Positions 9,385 through 18,700 of a stretch of 64,000 nt of DNA are shown here, piece after piece. The stretch's first letter is position 1. Each line of letters starts with the position of its first letter. Source of the stretch: UBA6168 sp041392505. GTDB taxonomy: Bacteria > Bacteroidota > Bacteroidia > Chitinophagales > Saprospiraceae. Under the pieces are notes generated by a model. The model worked only from the letters and a program-made list of their open reading frames with translations. It was not told the origin of the DNA and did not search any database. The DNA lies in NCBI GenBank assembly GCA_041392505.1, contig JAWKLX010000028.1, positions 51,550 to 115,549 of the forward strand, written 5' to 3'. The position numbers were made by a program, and so were the translations under genes.

Positions 9385-10320
9385 ATGAAATTCCCACAAC
9401 CCATTCCTATCCTTGACATCGCTGAAAAAATCGAAGCCCAACTCATCGGCAACGCATCCCTCCAAGCCACGGGCATCAACGAACTCCACAAAGTGGAAAA
9501 AGGCGACATCACCTTTGTGGATGCAAAAAAATATTTCAAAAAATCCCTTGAATCAGCAGCCAGCATCATCATTATCAACGAGGTGGTGGAATGCCCGGCA
9601 GGCAAAGCCTTACTTGTTTGCGATAACCCGTTTGATGCTTATGATGGGTTGGTGCGCAAATATCGGCCACTGCGCCCTCTGAGCAGCCAGATTGCTGAAA
9701 GTGCTTTTGTCCACCCTTCCACGGTGATCGAGCCAGGGGTCATCATTGGCCACCAGGCAGTTATCGGGAAAAACTGTTACATTCAAGCGAATGCCTATAT
9801 CGGTGATTTTACTCATATCGGTGACCACGTAACAATCCAGGCTGGATGCATTATCGGCACGGACGCATTTTATTTTCAAAAAACAGAAACGGGCTTCAAA
9901 AAATGGCGCTCCGGTGGCCGGGTCGTCATTGAGGACCACGTAGACATCGGGGCGGCCTGTACCATTAACCGAGGGGTCTCAGGCGATACCATTATTGGTG
10001 CTGGCAGCAAATTGGACTGTCAAGTACATGTGGGGCACGGGGCAGTCATCGGCAAAAACTGCCTCATTGCTGGGCAGGTCGGTATCGGCGGTAAGTCTAT
10101 CCTGGAAGACAATGTTGTGCTTTACGGACAGGTCGGGGTGGCACAGCGGGTGCGCATCGGAGCGGGTGCAGTGGTCAGCGCCAAATCAGGGGTTTCAAAA
10201 GACCTCGAAGGCAAAAAAGCTTACTTCGGCATTCCCGCCGCTGAGATTAGGGAACGGCAACGAGAGCTGGCAGCACTGCGGCATCTCCCAACTTTCTTCA
10301 AGGATTATTATGAGGAATAA
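9385..10320 (+). CDS. lpxD: UDP-3-O-acylglucosamine N-acyltransferase family protein
   Basis: This 311-residue protein has an LpxD N-terminal domain (about 1-90, including GINELHKVEKGDITFV). A long left-handed beta-helix of hexapeptide repeats follows (about 105-270: VIEPGVIIGHQAVIGKN, GAGSKLDCQVHVGHGAVIG). LpxD transfers a hydroxyacyl chain from acyl carrier protein to UDP-3-O-acylglucosamine in lipid A synthesis at the inner face of the cytoplasmic membrane. His218 in VHVGHGAV matches the catalytic histidine position. It is shorter than the E. coli enzyme (about 340 residues), mostly at the C-terminal helices. It stands alone here, away from other lpx genes. Bacteroidota often have a second LpxD-like paralogue, so this may be that copy. 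Confidence 0.85.
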   Translation: MKFPQPIPILDIAEKIEAQLIGNASLQATGINELHKVEKGDITFVDAKKYFKKSLESAASIIIINEVVECPAGKALLVCDNPFDAYDGLVRKYRPLRPLSSQIAESAFVHPSTVIEPGVIIGHQAVIGKNCYIQANAYIGDFTHIGDHVTIQAGCIIGTDAFYFQKTETGFKKWRSGGRVVIEDHVDIGAACTINRGVSGDTIIGAGSKLDCQVHVGHGAVIGKNCLIAGQVGIGGKSILEDNVVLYGQVGVAQRVRIGAGAVVSAKSGVSKDLEGKKAYFGIPAAEIRERQRELAALRHLPTFFKDYYEE

Positions 10321-10624
10321 TGGATAATGGCGAACGCTAAATGGGCTATATTTTTAATTGAATATTTAAAAAAAAAATGGGCTAAAAATCTATTCTTAGT
10401 ACATTGTATGATAAATTTCTTTACCTTTTGATTCAAGCAGGTGGGCCGGAAAATTCACTTCGATTTAAGGCATTTGACTGCTCGGCCCAACGGGATTTAA
10501 AGGGGAAACGTGGCTTTGCCACGTTTCCCCTTTAAATCCCTTGAGGGGCACACTGGAATATTGCCAAAAGATATGCTTATCCTGCCCCGCATTTTATAAA
10601 TAAATTTATCACACAGAACACTTA
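10321..10624. other. Non-coding gap with palindrome and shared repeat module
   Basis: No gene is visible. It contains a perfect 23-bp inverted repeat at 10492-10540 and, around it, words shared with the 1325-1460 gap (GGGCCG, TGCTCGGCCC, TTTAAAGGGG, CCGCATTTTAT). Confidence 0.5.
10492..10540. repeat. Perfect 23-bp inverted repeat
   Basis: Positions 10492-10514 and 10518-10540 are exact reverse complements with a TTT loop. The arms begin GGGATTTAAAGGGG and end ACGTGGC. It lies 170 bp after lpxD and has no U-run, so it looks more like a palindromic repeat element than a terminator. Confidence 0.8.
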
Positions 10625-11017
10625 ATGAGACGATTTTATAGAAATACCATTATTTTAATTTTTCCTTTTTTGATAATGATTTTTATTAATGAAGCGATGC
10701 GGTCAAGCGTTAAAGAAGCGCCCTATTACTTTCATAATATAACCACCATTAATTCTGCCGAAAAATTAAAAAATAAATGTACTTGGCATTGCCATAATGA
10801 TACTAATTTTTGCAAACAATACCACGTAAGGCACACTCAACATTTATTTAAAATAATTGATCCCATATATTTTGGAATTATTGGTTTATTAAAATCAACT
10901 GGCAGCTATGCTATGGCCAATATTCTATTTCTCGTTATTTTATTCCCTTTATTAATGTTCAATTTTTTAGTAAAAATTATTGATTTACAAAAGCAAATAA
11001 ATTCGATAAAAAAATAA
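10625..11017 (+). CDS. Small membrane protein with cysteine cluster, unknown function
   Basis: A 130-residue protein with a short basic N-terminus, a helix at about 8-23, an extracytoplasmic segment of about 65 residues and a second helix at about 95-118. The middle segment has CTWHCHNDTNFC followed by KQYHVRHTQH, a Cys-x3-Cys-x6-Cys cluster rich in His, which could bind a metal or form disulfides. I do not recognise a named family. The next gene starts 2 bp after its stop codon, so the two are translationally coupled and probably work together. The base composition is more AT-rich than its neighbours, which may reflect membrane codons or transfer. Confidence 0.7.
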   Translation: MRRFYRNTIILIFPFLIMIFINEAMRSSVKEAPYYFHNITTINSAEKLKNKCTWHCHNDTNFCKQYHVRHTQHLFKIIDPIYFGIIGLLKSTGSYAMANILFLVILFPLLMFNFLVKIIDLQKQINSIKK

Positions 11018-11019
11018 GG

Positions 11020-11241
11020 ATGGATTATTTAATTAAAATTGGAAATGTTGTTTACGCCTATTGCACGGATTTTATTATCAACTTGGCGAACTTATTGGGG
11101 CTGTCTTACTATGAAGTTAATGCAATTATTTTTTGTTTTATTTATCCAATATTTATTTTTATACTGACAACAATCTTTCTTTTTCAAAAAAGAAGATTAA
11201 ATAATTACAATTTGGATAATGGTTTTAAAAGCCACAAATAA
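11020..11241 (+). CDS. Small two-helix membrane protein, unknown function
   Basis: A 73-residue protein with two hydrophobic stretches (about 8-28 and 33-54) and a polar C-terminus. The ATG follows the stop of the previous gene by 2 bp, with AAGG overlapping that stop as ribosome binding site. No family is recognised. The tight coupling and similar composition suggest a two-component membrane unit with the 130-residue protein. A bidirectional terminator follows 34 bp after its end. Confidence 0.65.
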   Translation: MDYLIKIGNVVYAYCTDFIINLANLLGLSYYEVNAIIFCFIYPIFIFILTTIFLFQKRRLNNYNLDNGFKSHK

Positions 11242-11274
11242 AATCTAAAGATTCTTCTTACTTACAAAAAAATA

Positions 11275-11298
11275 GGGCAGCCTCCTAAAAGGCCGCCC
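11275..11298. terminator. Bidirectional terminator
   Basis: The stem 11275-11283/11290-11298 (GGGCAGCCT with AGGCCGCCC, one mismatch) sits between convergent genes. On the minus strand it is followed by T7, so it mainly serves the M23 peptidase gene. Confidence 0.75.
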
Positions 11299-11341
11299 AT
11301 TTATCTGAAGATGAAATTAGCGATTCGTAATGCCAGCATCA

Positions 11342-12118
11342 TCAAGGCCGCAAATATTCCGCTGGGTCAACATGCATCCCATCTTTGATGACCTCATAAT
11401 GCAGGTGAGGCGCTGTGGACATCCCCGAACTGCCAACAGCTCCGATCTGATCTCCTCTTTTCACTTCATCCCCCACTTTTACATCCATTCGGGAAAGCTG
11501 TGCATATAGGGTTTTGAAATGTTCATCGTGCTCAATGACAATGTGCTGGCCATAGCCTTTGGGGTTCGTCTCTGCTTTTACCACTACCCCATCGGATGTC
11601 GCATAGACGGGCGTACCCGTTTCCGCTTTGAAGTCAACGCCCCGGTGCTGTTTCTTCACTTTTTGGATCGGGTGCACGCGCATCCCAAACCCGCTGGTGA
11701 TTTTTGGGTCACCTTGGAGCGGTGAAATGGTTGGTGGATCTTCAAAAAGAACATGGGAAATAATAGGCGCCAAGTCATTATCTGACATGGGGTCTTCCTC
11801 GGTGGAAACGGTACGGCTGAAATGGATGGTCACCAGGAGCAAAGCGCTGAGTGCAAATAAGGATACCTTCATCATAATTGACTTTTTTTGATTTGAATTG
11901 TTAGAAAAATGTTGTTGAAGGTCTTTGATTTCATCTTCTTGAAAAGCATCCAAACTTTGTTGCAGCGCTTGGCTAAATAACACCCCCTCCCCCATCGCCT
12001 GCTCCACTTGGCAACAGATATGGTCGAGTAATTCTTCTTTTAACGGGCCAAAACGCACCCCTTTTTCTTCCAGTATTTTTTCTATTGAAAATAGTTGTTG
12101 TTCGTTGAGTTCAGTCAT
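11342..12118 (-). CDS. M23 (LytM-type) peptidase with helical prefix domain
   Basis: A 258-residue protein. Residues 1-75 form a charged helical region (LEEKGVRFGPLKEELLDHICC) resembling the small prefix found in PadR-linked membrane proteins. A transmembrane segment follows at about 80-98, and then the M23 domain (about 140-258) with HRGVD and HLHYEV, which carry the zinc ligands. M23 enzymes cleave peptide cross-bridges in peptidoglycan; the domain should be periplasmic. The gene is downstream of a PadR regulator in the same direction (gap about 113 bp). In this phylum PadR often controls such prefix proteins, so I infer PadR-controlled cell-wall remodelling. The metal ligands look complete, so activity is likely. 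Confidence 0.85.
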   Translation of the reverse strand: MTELNEQQLFSIEKILEEKGVRFGPLKEELLDHICCQVEQAMGEGVLFSQALQQSLDAFQEDEIKDLQQHFSNNSNQKKSIMMKVSLFALSALLLVTIHFSRTVSTEEDPMSDNDLAPIISHVLFEDPPTISPLQGDPKITSGFGMRVHPIQKVKKQHRGVDFKAETGTPVYATSDGVVVKAETNPKGYGQHIVIEHDEHFKTLYAQLSRMDVKVGDEVKRGDQIGAVGSSGMSTAPHLHYEVIKDGMHVDPAEYLRP

Positions 12119-12231
12119 TATAAATGATTATTGACAGCACCTTTTTTGATGGGAAATACCGTGGAGATAAGTTGAAATATGATAGAAATATTTCTACTCT
12201 ATTTCAATTTATTTCCATCGTATTTTCATTC

Positions 12232-12570
12232 TCACCCAGCAGCAGTTTTGGGGTTCAGTAGTAATTGCATGGCTTGTACGAATGCCTTGAATTCCGTCAC
12301 TTTGGTAGCCTTTGCCTCCGAGCCTGCAGGGGTGAGGCGATAATATTTTCTTGCCCGCTTGCCGATCATTTCTTTTTCGGTGACGAGTAACCCATCGGCT
12401 TCCAATTTGTGTAAGGCAGGGTAAAGTGCTCCTTCTGTTAGTTGAAATGCCCCATTGGATTGCTCCCGGACTTTCTGAACTATTTCATATCCATACATGC
12501 GGCCATGTTCAGCAAGTAGGTTGAGCAGGATCGTTTTTAGTGTGCCTTTTAGCAGTTCATTGGTAATCAT
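12232..12570 (-). CDS. PadR family transcriptional repressor
   Basis: The 112-residue product has a winged-helix PadR domain: ELLKGTLKTILLNLLAEHG, MYGYEIVQKV, TEGALYPALHKLEADGLL and a basic wing KRARKYYRLTPAG. PadR proteins bind dyad operators, often of their own gene, and are released by ligands or stress. I place the start at the ATG of 12570 (MITNELLKG), not at 12591. The upstream ATG lies inside an operator and upstream of the -7 element, while family members start at this position. The transcript would be nearly leaderless. It probably controls itself and the M23 gene downstream. Confidence 0.85.
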   Translation of the reverse strand: MITNELLKGTLKTILLNLLAEHGRMYGYEIVQKVREQSNGAFQLTEGALYPALHKLEADGLLVTEKEMIGKRARKYYRLTPAGSEAKATKVTEFKAFVQAMQLLLNPKTAAG

Positions 12571-12574
12571 GCGG

Positions 12575-12605
12575 CAAATATACCTAAGCATTTTAGGTAA
12601 ACAAA
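12575..12605 (-). promoter_or_regulatory. padR promoter (TTTG-N19-TATATTTG)
   Basis: On the minus strand, TTTG (12605-12602) and TATATTTG (12582-12575) are separated by 19 bp. This matches the Bacteroidota primary sigma consensus (-33 TTTG, -7 TAnnTTTG). The -7 element ends 4 bp before the ATG, which predicts a leaderless or nearly leaderless mRNA. Confidence 0.75.
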
Positions 12606-12629
12606 TTTTTTACCTAAGAAATTTAGGTA
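12581..12629. promoter_or_regulatory. Two PadR-type operators
   Basis: Two copies of TACCTAA-N5-TTAGGTA are present at 12581-12599 and 12611-12629, with centres 30 bp apart. The first fills the space between -33 and -7, the second lies just upstream of -33. This is the arrangement expected for autorepression. Confidence 0.75.
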
Positions 12630-12650
12630 TTAATGTTTTTTTAAGCCCTC

Positions 12651-12690
12651 TAAATAGAAAATGGCCGACCATCCAACGATGACCGGCCAT
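12651..12690 (-). terminator. Terminator of the giant surface-protein gene
   Basis: The stem ATGGCCG/CGGCCAT (12661-12667 with 12684-12690, extended imperfectly inward) is followed on the minus strand by TTTCTATTT. It lies 48 bp beyond the stop codon of the 2206-residue gene. Confidence 0.5.
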
Positions 12691-12737
12691 CAGGAAACTA
12701 ACTAACCTTTCGCAATTATTTTATTTTAAATGGCATT

Positions 12738-15700
12738 TTACCTGATCAAATGGATATCCCCTTCCTCAAAGATGTCAAGTATGTTGCCGTCACAGTTGAG
12801 CACCCGCAATTCCATATACCAAGCGAACACGCCGGGCTGCATATGTTTGTCGCGGTGAACGCCGTCCCAACAAGCATTGGGGTCACTCGTCTGAAACATC
12901 AGGCTACCCCAGCGGTCGAATATCTTCAGGTCATAAAATGCCACATTGACGTCGGGAGCAACATAGCCCTTGTAACAATCATTTTTCCCATCGTCGTTTG
13001 GGGAAAATGAATTGGGCATGTAAATCATGCCATCCAAACCTGCCATCTGCAAATTGACCACAACCGATTCGTTGAGCATCTCGCAACTATTAGTGACTGT
13101 AAAATTATAGACACCCGGTGCTGCCACCTGATAGGTCGGGCTGATAGGGCCATCTGTCCATTGTATGTCGTAGGGTAGTTGACTGACAATGATCGGCGCC
13201 AATTCAATGAGGTCACCGCACTCCATCGTCTCGTTTTCTATCTCCACGGTCATTTGATCGATCATCGGGATAGCAATGGATTCTTCAAACTGGCAGTCGT
13301 TTCCATCCAGTAAATAAACGGTGTAAGTACCAACTTCGAGGTTTTCAAAACTTAGTGCAGGTTGGTAGTTGTTGCCATCAAGTGACACGAGGTAGGGAGC
13401 TGTTCCGCCCTGCACATTTTGCACCTCAATTTGACCGTCCGTGCCGTTCCAGCATATTTCCGTAGCCATCAAATCATAAGTGACAGCCGAGGATTGGGTA
13501 ACGGAAAGCTCAATGGTAGAATCACAACCGTACTGATTCGTCAGTAAAAAGGTGGCCTGATCGCCATCAGAGAATTGTTGACCATTGTACTCAACCATTT
13601 CCCCAAAACAGACCTGCAGAGGCAGAGCCGTTGTGTCGACAGGCGCAGCGGTAACGGAAACAGCAATGATCGAGTCGCAGCCATTGATAGTGGTAAACAT
13701 AAAATCCTGCTGATCGCCGGGCGAAAGTTGTTGACCGTTGTAATCAATTGTCGAATTTTCGCAAGCAGTCAAAGTCAAGTTCGAGGAATAGGTTTGCCAT
13801 TCAACAACGGTCACTTGCACCACCGAATCACAACCGTTTACATCAGTCAAAGTAAATTGCTCTTGGTCGCCCGGCGAAAGTTCAACGCCTTGATAGGTGA
13901 CCGTTGTACCCGTACAAGCACCCAATTCTTCCTGCGTCAGGACGGTAACAAATGGATCAACATTTACAAAAATGACCGAGTCGCAGCCCGTAAAAGAAGT
14001 GTAGGTAAAGGTGTCGACTTCCCCAGTAGGAATAAAAGTGCCATCAAAAACAATCCCTCCACCTGGGCAATCATAAAACGTCTCCTGGTAGGTCTCGGGG
14101 ACACATTGGTTGGTGAGCAGCCAATCGAATTGTTCTTCCACGTCGCAGCCAATGAGTTCCACATCACCTGTGACAAAATAGGCAAACCAATCGTCGGGCA
14201 AATTGAGTGTGTCCAATTCGACAGTATAGTCAGTGGATAAAATATTGGAAAAGACATAATTACCTAAGCTACTCGTCACTGTATCGATGTTCGATGTCCC
14301 ATCATTTAGGAAAATATTGATGCCGCTCACGAGGGTGTCTGGCCCATCGATGATGCCGTTTTGGTTAACGTCAAAATAGACATTTCCCAGGAGGTCGCCG
14401 AAGCCGGGGAAGAGGTCAAGGGTCAGCACATCGGAGGTAGATTTACAGCCATAAATATCCGTCATGATGACATGGTACTCACCGCTTTGGACAAAGATAG
14501 GCTCGGCCACTGTGCCGTTGGGGGCGGGCATCGGCGAACCGTTGAAAAACCATTGGAAAGTGGAGACCAAAGGCATGCTGGGCAAACAAAGAGTATCGGG
14601 GTCGCAACGGGTGTGGCATCCAGTTGGGATGTTGTCGATGTCGGGGGCATTGTTGAGAACGATTTCGTTGCTCCGGCTCTTACAGCCAAATTGGTTGACC
14701 GCTTGGGCGAAATAAATGCCCCCCGCAATGACATTGATGGAGTTACCTGTCTCTCCCGTGTTCCAACTGTAAGTGTAGCTGGCATTTGGCCCGACCACAC
14801 TGAGCGTCGCTGGGTTATTTTCACATAAAAACCCGCCCGGCACGGAGCTAATCTGCACATCAGGTTTTGGATAAACCCTAACGGTAAATGGCCCCTCCTC
14901 GCTGGTGCAGCCGGTCGTATTATCCGTAACGGTGACGGTGAAATCATGGTTGCCAACGGGCAAGAGGTTGCCCCGGTCTTCGGTAAAAGCAATCGCACTG
15001 CCATTACCATTGCCTCCCGACCACTGATAGCCGTAATTAAGGCTGCCCTGAATAACGAGGTAAACATCTTCCCCCTCACACACCGAATAAAAGTCTTCAA
15101 AAAAGGCAACGGGCTGGCCAAACTCGTTGTACTCCACAGCTTTGATGATGCCGTTGGGTTCTCCATAAATATCTACCTGCGCAGCGGCGGGGGAATAGGT
15201 GCAGCCGTCAGCATCCGTCAGCGTAACGTCGTAAACGCCAGCGGTGGAAACAGTAATTTGATTGGCAGGTTGGCTGGTTGACCATACGTAGGACACCCCA
15301 CCTGTTGGTGCAGTCAGCGTAACATTGTCCCCTTCGCATATCGGGGATGGCTGAGAAAAAGCGATGCTCCCGCCAAGGGTGTTGGGGGTCACGGTCACGT
15401 TGTCGGTGTAGCTTACGGTACAGCCGTACACATTGGTCGCTGACAGGGTGACCGGGTAAACACCCACCGCCCCAAATTCATGGTAGGTATCCATTTTAGT
15501 GGCCGTATTAGCTGCCCCACTGCCGGGGTCACCAAAATCCCACGCCACCTCAACCACATCATTAGAGACCAAAGCGGTGAACGGCATGGCCGTATTTTCA
15601 CAAGTAATAGTAGGTAGGGCAAAGCTAACCGAGGGCGGGTCGAATACTTTCACATTTCTAATAATGGAAACCTCACAACCACTCGCTTCGGTGACGGTGA

Positions 15701-18700
15701 GCCGAACCTGATAAGTACCCGCTGTTTGATAAACATGCACCGGGTGTTGGTCGGTGGAGGTGTTGGCTGCCCCACTGGCAGGGTCGCCAAAGTTCCAGCT
15801 CCAACCAGTCAAAGTAGCATAAGGCAATATTTCTGAAATATCTGTAAACGCAACGGGCGACCCAGGACAGGCCGATTCATAGTCAAAATCGGCAATCGCA
15901 ATGATCGTATCCTGTTGGAGCACCCCATCCGGACAAGTGCCACCGCCAAAGGCCGCTACCTCCCCAACAAAAATGACGGAATAAAAACCGACGCTGGAAA
16001 ACGTGTGCGAGGGGTTTTCCAAATTGGAGGAATTGTTGGCACCGCTGGAGGGGTCACCGAACGACCAGCCCCAACTGCCGGCTACGTCGTTCATGCTGGT
16101 GTTGATATAATTATGGGTCAGGCAGTCGCCCGTTTTTTGGATCTGAAAAGAAATCCCCCCATTTAGAGGGCAGCCGTTGGGGTTGTTGCACTGTGGCCCG
16201 ACACAAACCCCATTGACACAGGTACCGCCCGCCGAGGCACAATCGGCGATGGTAAGGGTGTTCGATTGGTTGGTACAGCCGTTTTGATCGGTCACTTCCA
16301 CCGTAAACTGCCCAACCGTATTAACGGTGAGAAACGGGGAATTGCTGCCGACCGGAATACCATTTCCATACCACTGAAAATCGTAACCGTCCGCCGTGGT
16401 CGATGCAGTGATCGTCACCGAAGGGCCGCCCGGACAGATCCCAGCATAGATGGGCACCGAAATGCCAACCACTGGTTCTGGCCATTCAAAAATATCGAAC
16501 GAGGTGTTACCCTCGCAGCCGTTTTGGTCTATGACCCGCAGCTCATAGTAGCCCGCCGGCAAATTCGGGGCAGCCGCCGTTGAGACGACCAGCCCATTGT
16601 CATCCAACCATTCGTAGGCATTGTACGGAGTGGTCGTTTGAACGGCAGCCACGGTATTTTGGCATATTTCCGCAGGGTGGACCACTTGCGGAACAGGCAA
16701 CGGGAGCACCGTCACGTTTATATTTTCGGTCGTCCCACAAACAGAAACACTGATCGTTGCCGGGCCATCGCTGTGCCAGAGCACCTCGATGTTTTCTGTG
16801 CCCTGGCCACTCGTCACAGTCCCCCTATCGGCAGGAGAAATCGTCCATTGGTATTCCAGTTGGTCAAATGCGGGTACGGAATAAGTCCCCGTTTCCTCCA
16901 AACAAACTTGCGCATTTCCAGTAATGGAAAACGGCGGCACTTCGTCAGCTGTCATCATAAAAGGGTCGGAGGTGCAGCCCAATCCAGAGGTCGCAGTTTG
17001 GGTAACAGCTATCTGGTATGGCCCCGTTGTGGCCCAAGTCACATTGATGGGGTTGCCTTTGAAATTAGCTGGCGTGCCGCCTGTCACTGTCCAGTTGAAA
17101 TCATTGATCGGGAGGCCATCGGCTGAGTAGGCGTATGTTTCGCCGGGGCAGATTTCAATCGACCCGTCAATGCCGTTGACTGGCAGGGGAGCGGCGATGA
17201 CATCGACAAAAATCTCGTAATCCTGATTGCAAAAAGCAGCGGCATTGGCAGATTCTGCGCGCACGGTATAAGTGCCCAACGGCAAATTCCAGTCAACGTT
17301 CGCAGTAGCCGTTGCGGCTGGAGACGACCAGACGACCGCTCCGGCAGCGTTAATCACTTGCCAGTTGACTGGCGTCAAAGCACTGGTGATCGAGTTGAAG
17401 CTGTTGTATTCTTCAATTGTTTTTTCACAAACCTCAATCGGGCCTTTGGCATAAAACGAGGGTACGATATTTACGTCCAAAGTGTCCTTGCCTTCACAGC
17501 CGAGGTAACAATTGTTAAACGCCACAATGACTTTTTGCGGGTTGCCTTGGTTGGCGTTGCCAAACCAGTTGATGGTCACCCGTTCCGTGCCCTGTCCGTC
17601 CACAATGTTGCCCGACCCCATGACCGACCAAGTGATTTCCGTCCCTTGGTAATTGGGGATAAAATATTCTTCCGTGCTGCCCTCGCAGACATTGGTCTTG
17701 CCCTGTATCTGTGCCGATTCGGAAATGATGGGGATGGGGATGACGTTCGGCGTGGTGCAGATATTTCCCGCACATCCACTGACGGCCAATGAGATTTCCC
17801 CCAATGGGCCGCTCAGCCATTCTACTGTAACAAAATTATCGGAAGGGCCGCCACCGTCAAGGATATTCCCACCGCCAGAAACATCCCAGATAAAAGTGCC
17901 ACAATTGGCATCCGTTGCATAGGTCACCGACTCGCCTTCGCAGACCGTGCCGATGCAACTGATCTCCGGCACATCGGCAGGCAACACATTTACTTCTATA
18001 AAAGTAGTGTCGTTGCAATAGCAAGCGTTGCGGGCAATGAGGGAAACGGTGTAAGTCCCTGGGGTTGGATAAGTATGGTTGGGTTCAAAATGGGTAGAGG
18101 TGTTAAGGTCGCCAAAATCCCAGATGTAGGAAGCGGCGTTTTGGCTCTCATTTTCAAAATAAACCGTTTGGCCCTGGCATATTTCGATCACCCCATTGAA
18201 CGCTGGTGGGGTGGAAGAAATGATGGCCTCCGGCTCTTCGAGTATTTCTACACAAAGGGAAGATTCACCAACACACCCACCACCGATGCTATCCTGACAA
18301 ACCAGTAGCACATCAATTGCATTGGTACACCCAAACGCATCAGTGGTCGTTAAAGAATAATTGCCAGGGCAAAGCCCCGTCTGGTTGGGAGTGGTAGAAC
18401 CATTGCTCCAAGCAAAAGACAAAGCAGTCCCCTGCGGGATCGGCATGATCTCGATGGCCCCATCACAAGCATTGCAACTACTAGGGTGTTGGATGAGGGT
18501 TGGGTTGGCGGTCAACCAACATTGGTCGGGGGCAGCAACAATTGTGAAATTGCAGAACCCAACAATACCACTAACTGGGTTGACAACATTAACCGCATAA
18601 GAATCAGGAGGAAGGGCGGGAAAAACAGCATCGCCCATGGTAGTCATGGTGCTTATGGGAATCCCCGCTGCGCTGTATAATTCCAAAACATATGCCCCCC

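Noticed and set aside
10492..10540. Terminator of lpxD
   Set aside because: It lies 170 bp downstream, has no T-run and is a perfect long palindrome, which fits a repeat element better.
12571..12591. Upstream ATG of padR at 12591
   Set aside because: It is within an operator and upstream of the -7 element; PadR family proteins start at the next ATG.
13575..14240. 221-codon plus-strand ORF
   Set aside because: Antisense to the repeat region of the giant T9SS gene, whose frame is continuous with a known C-terminal domain.
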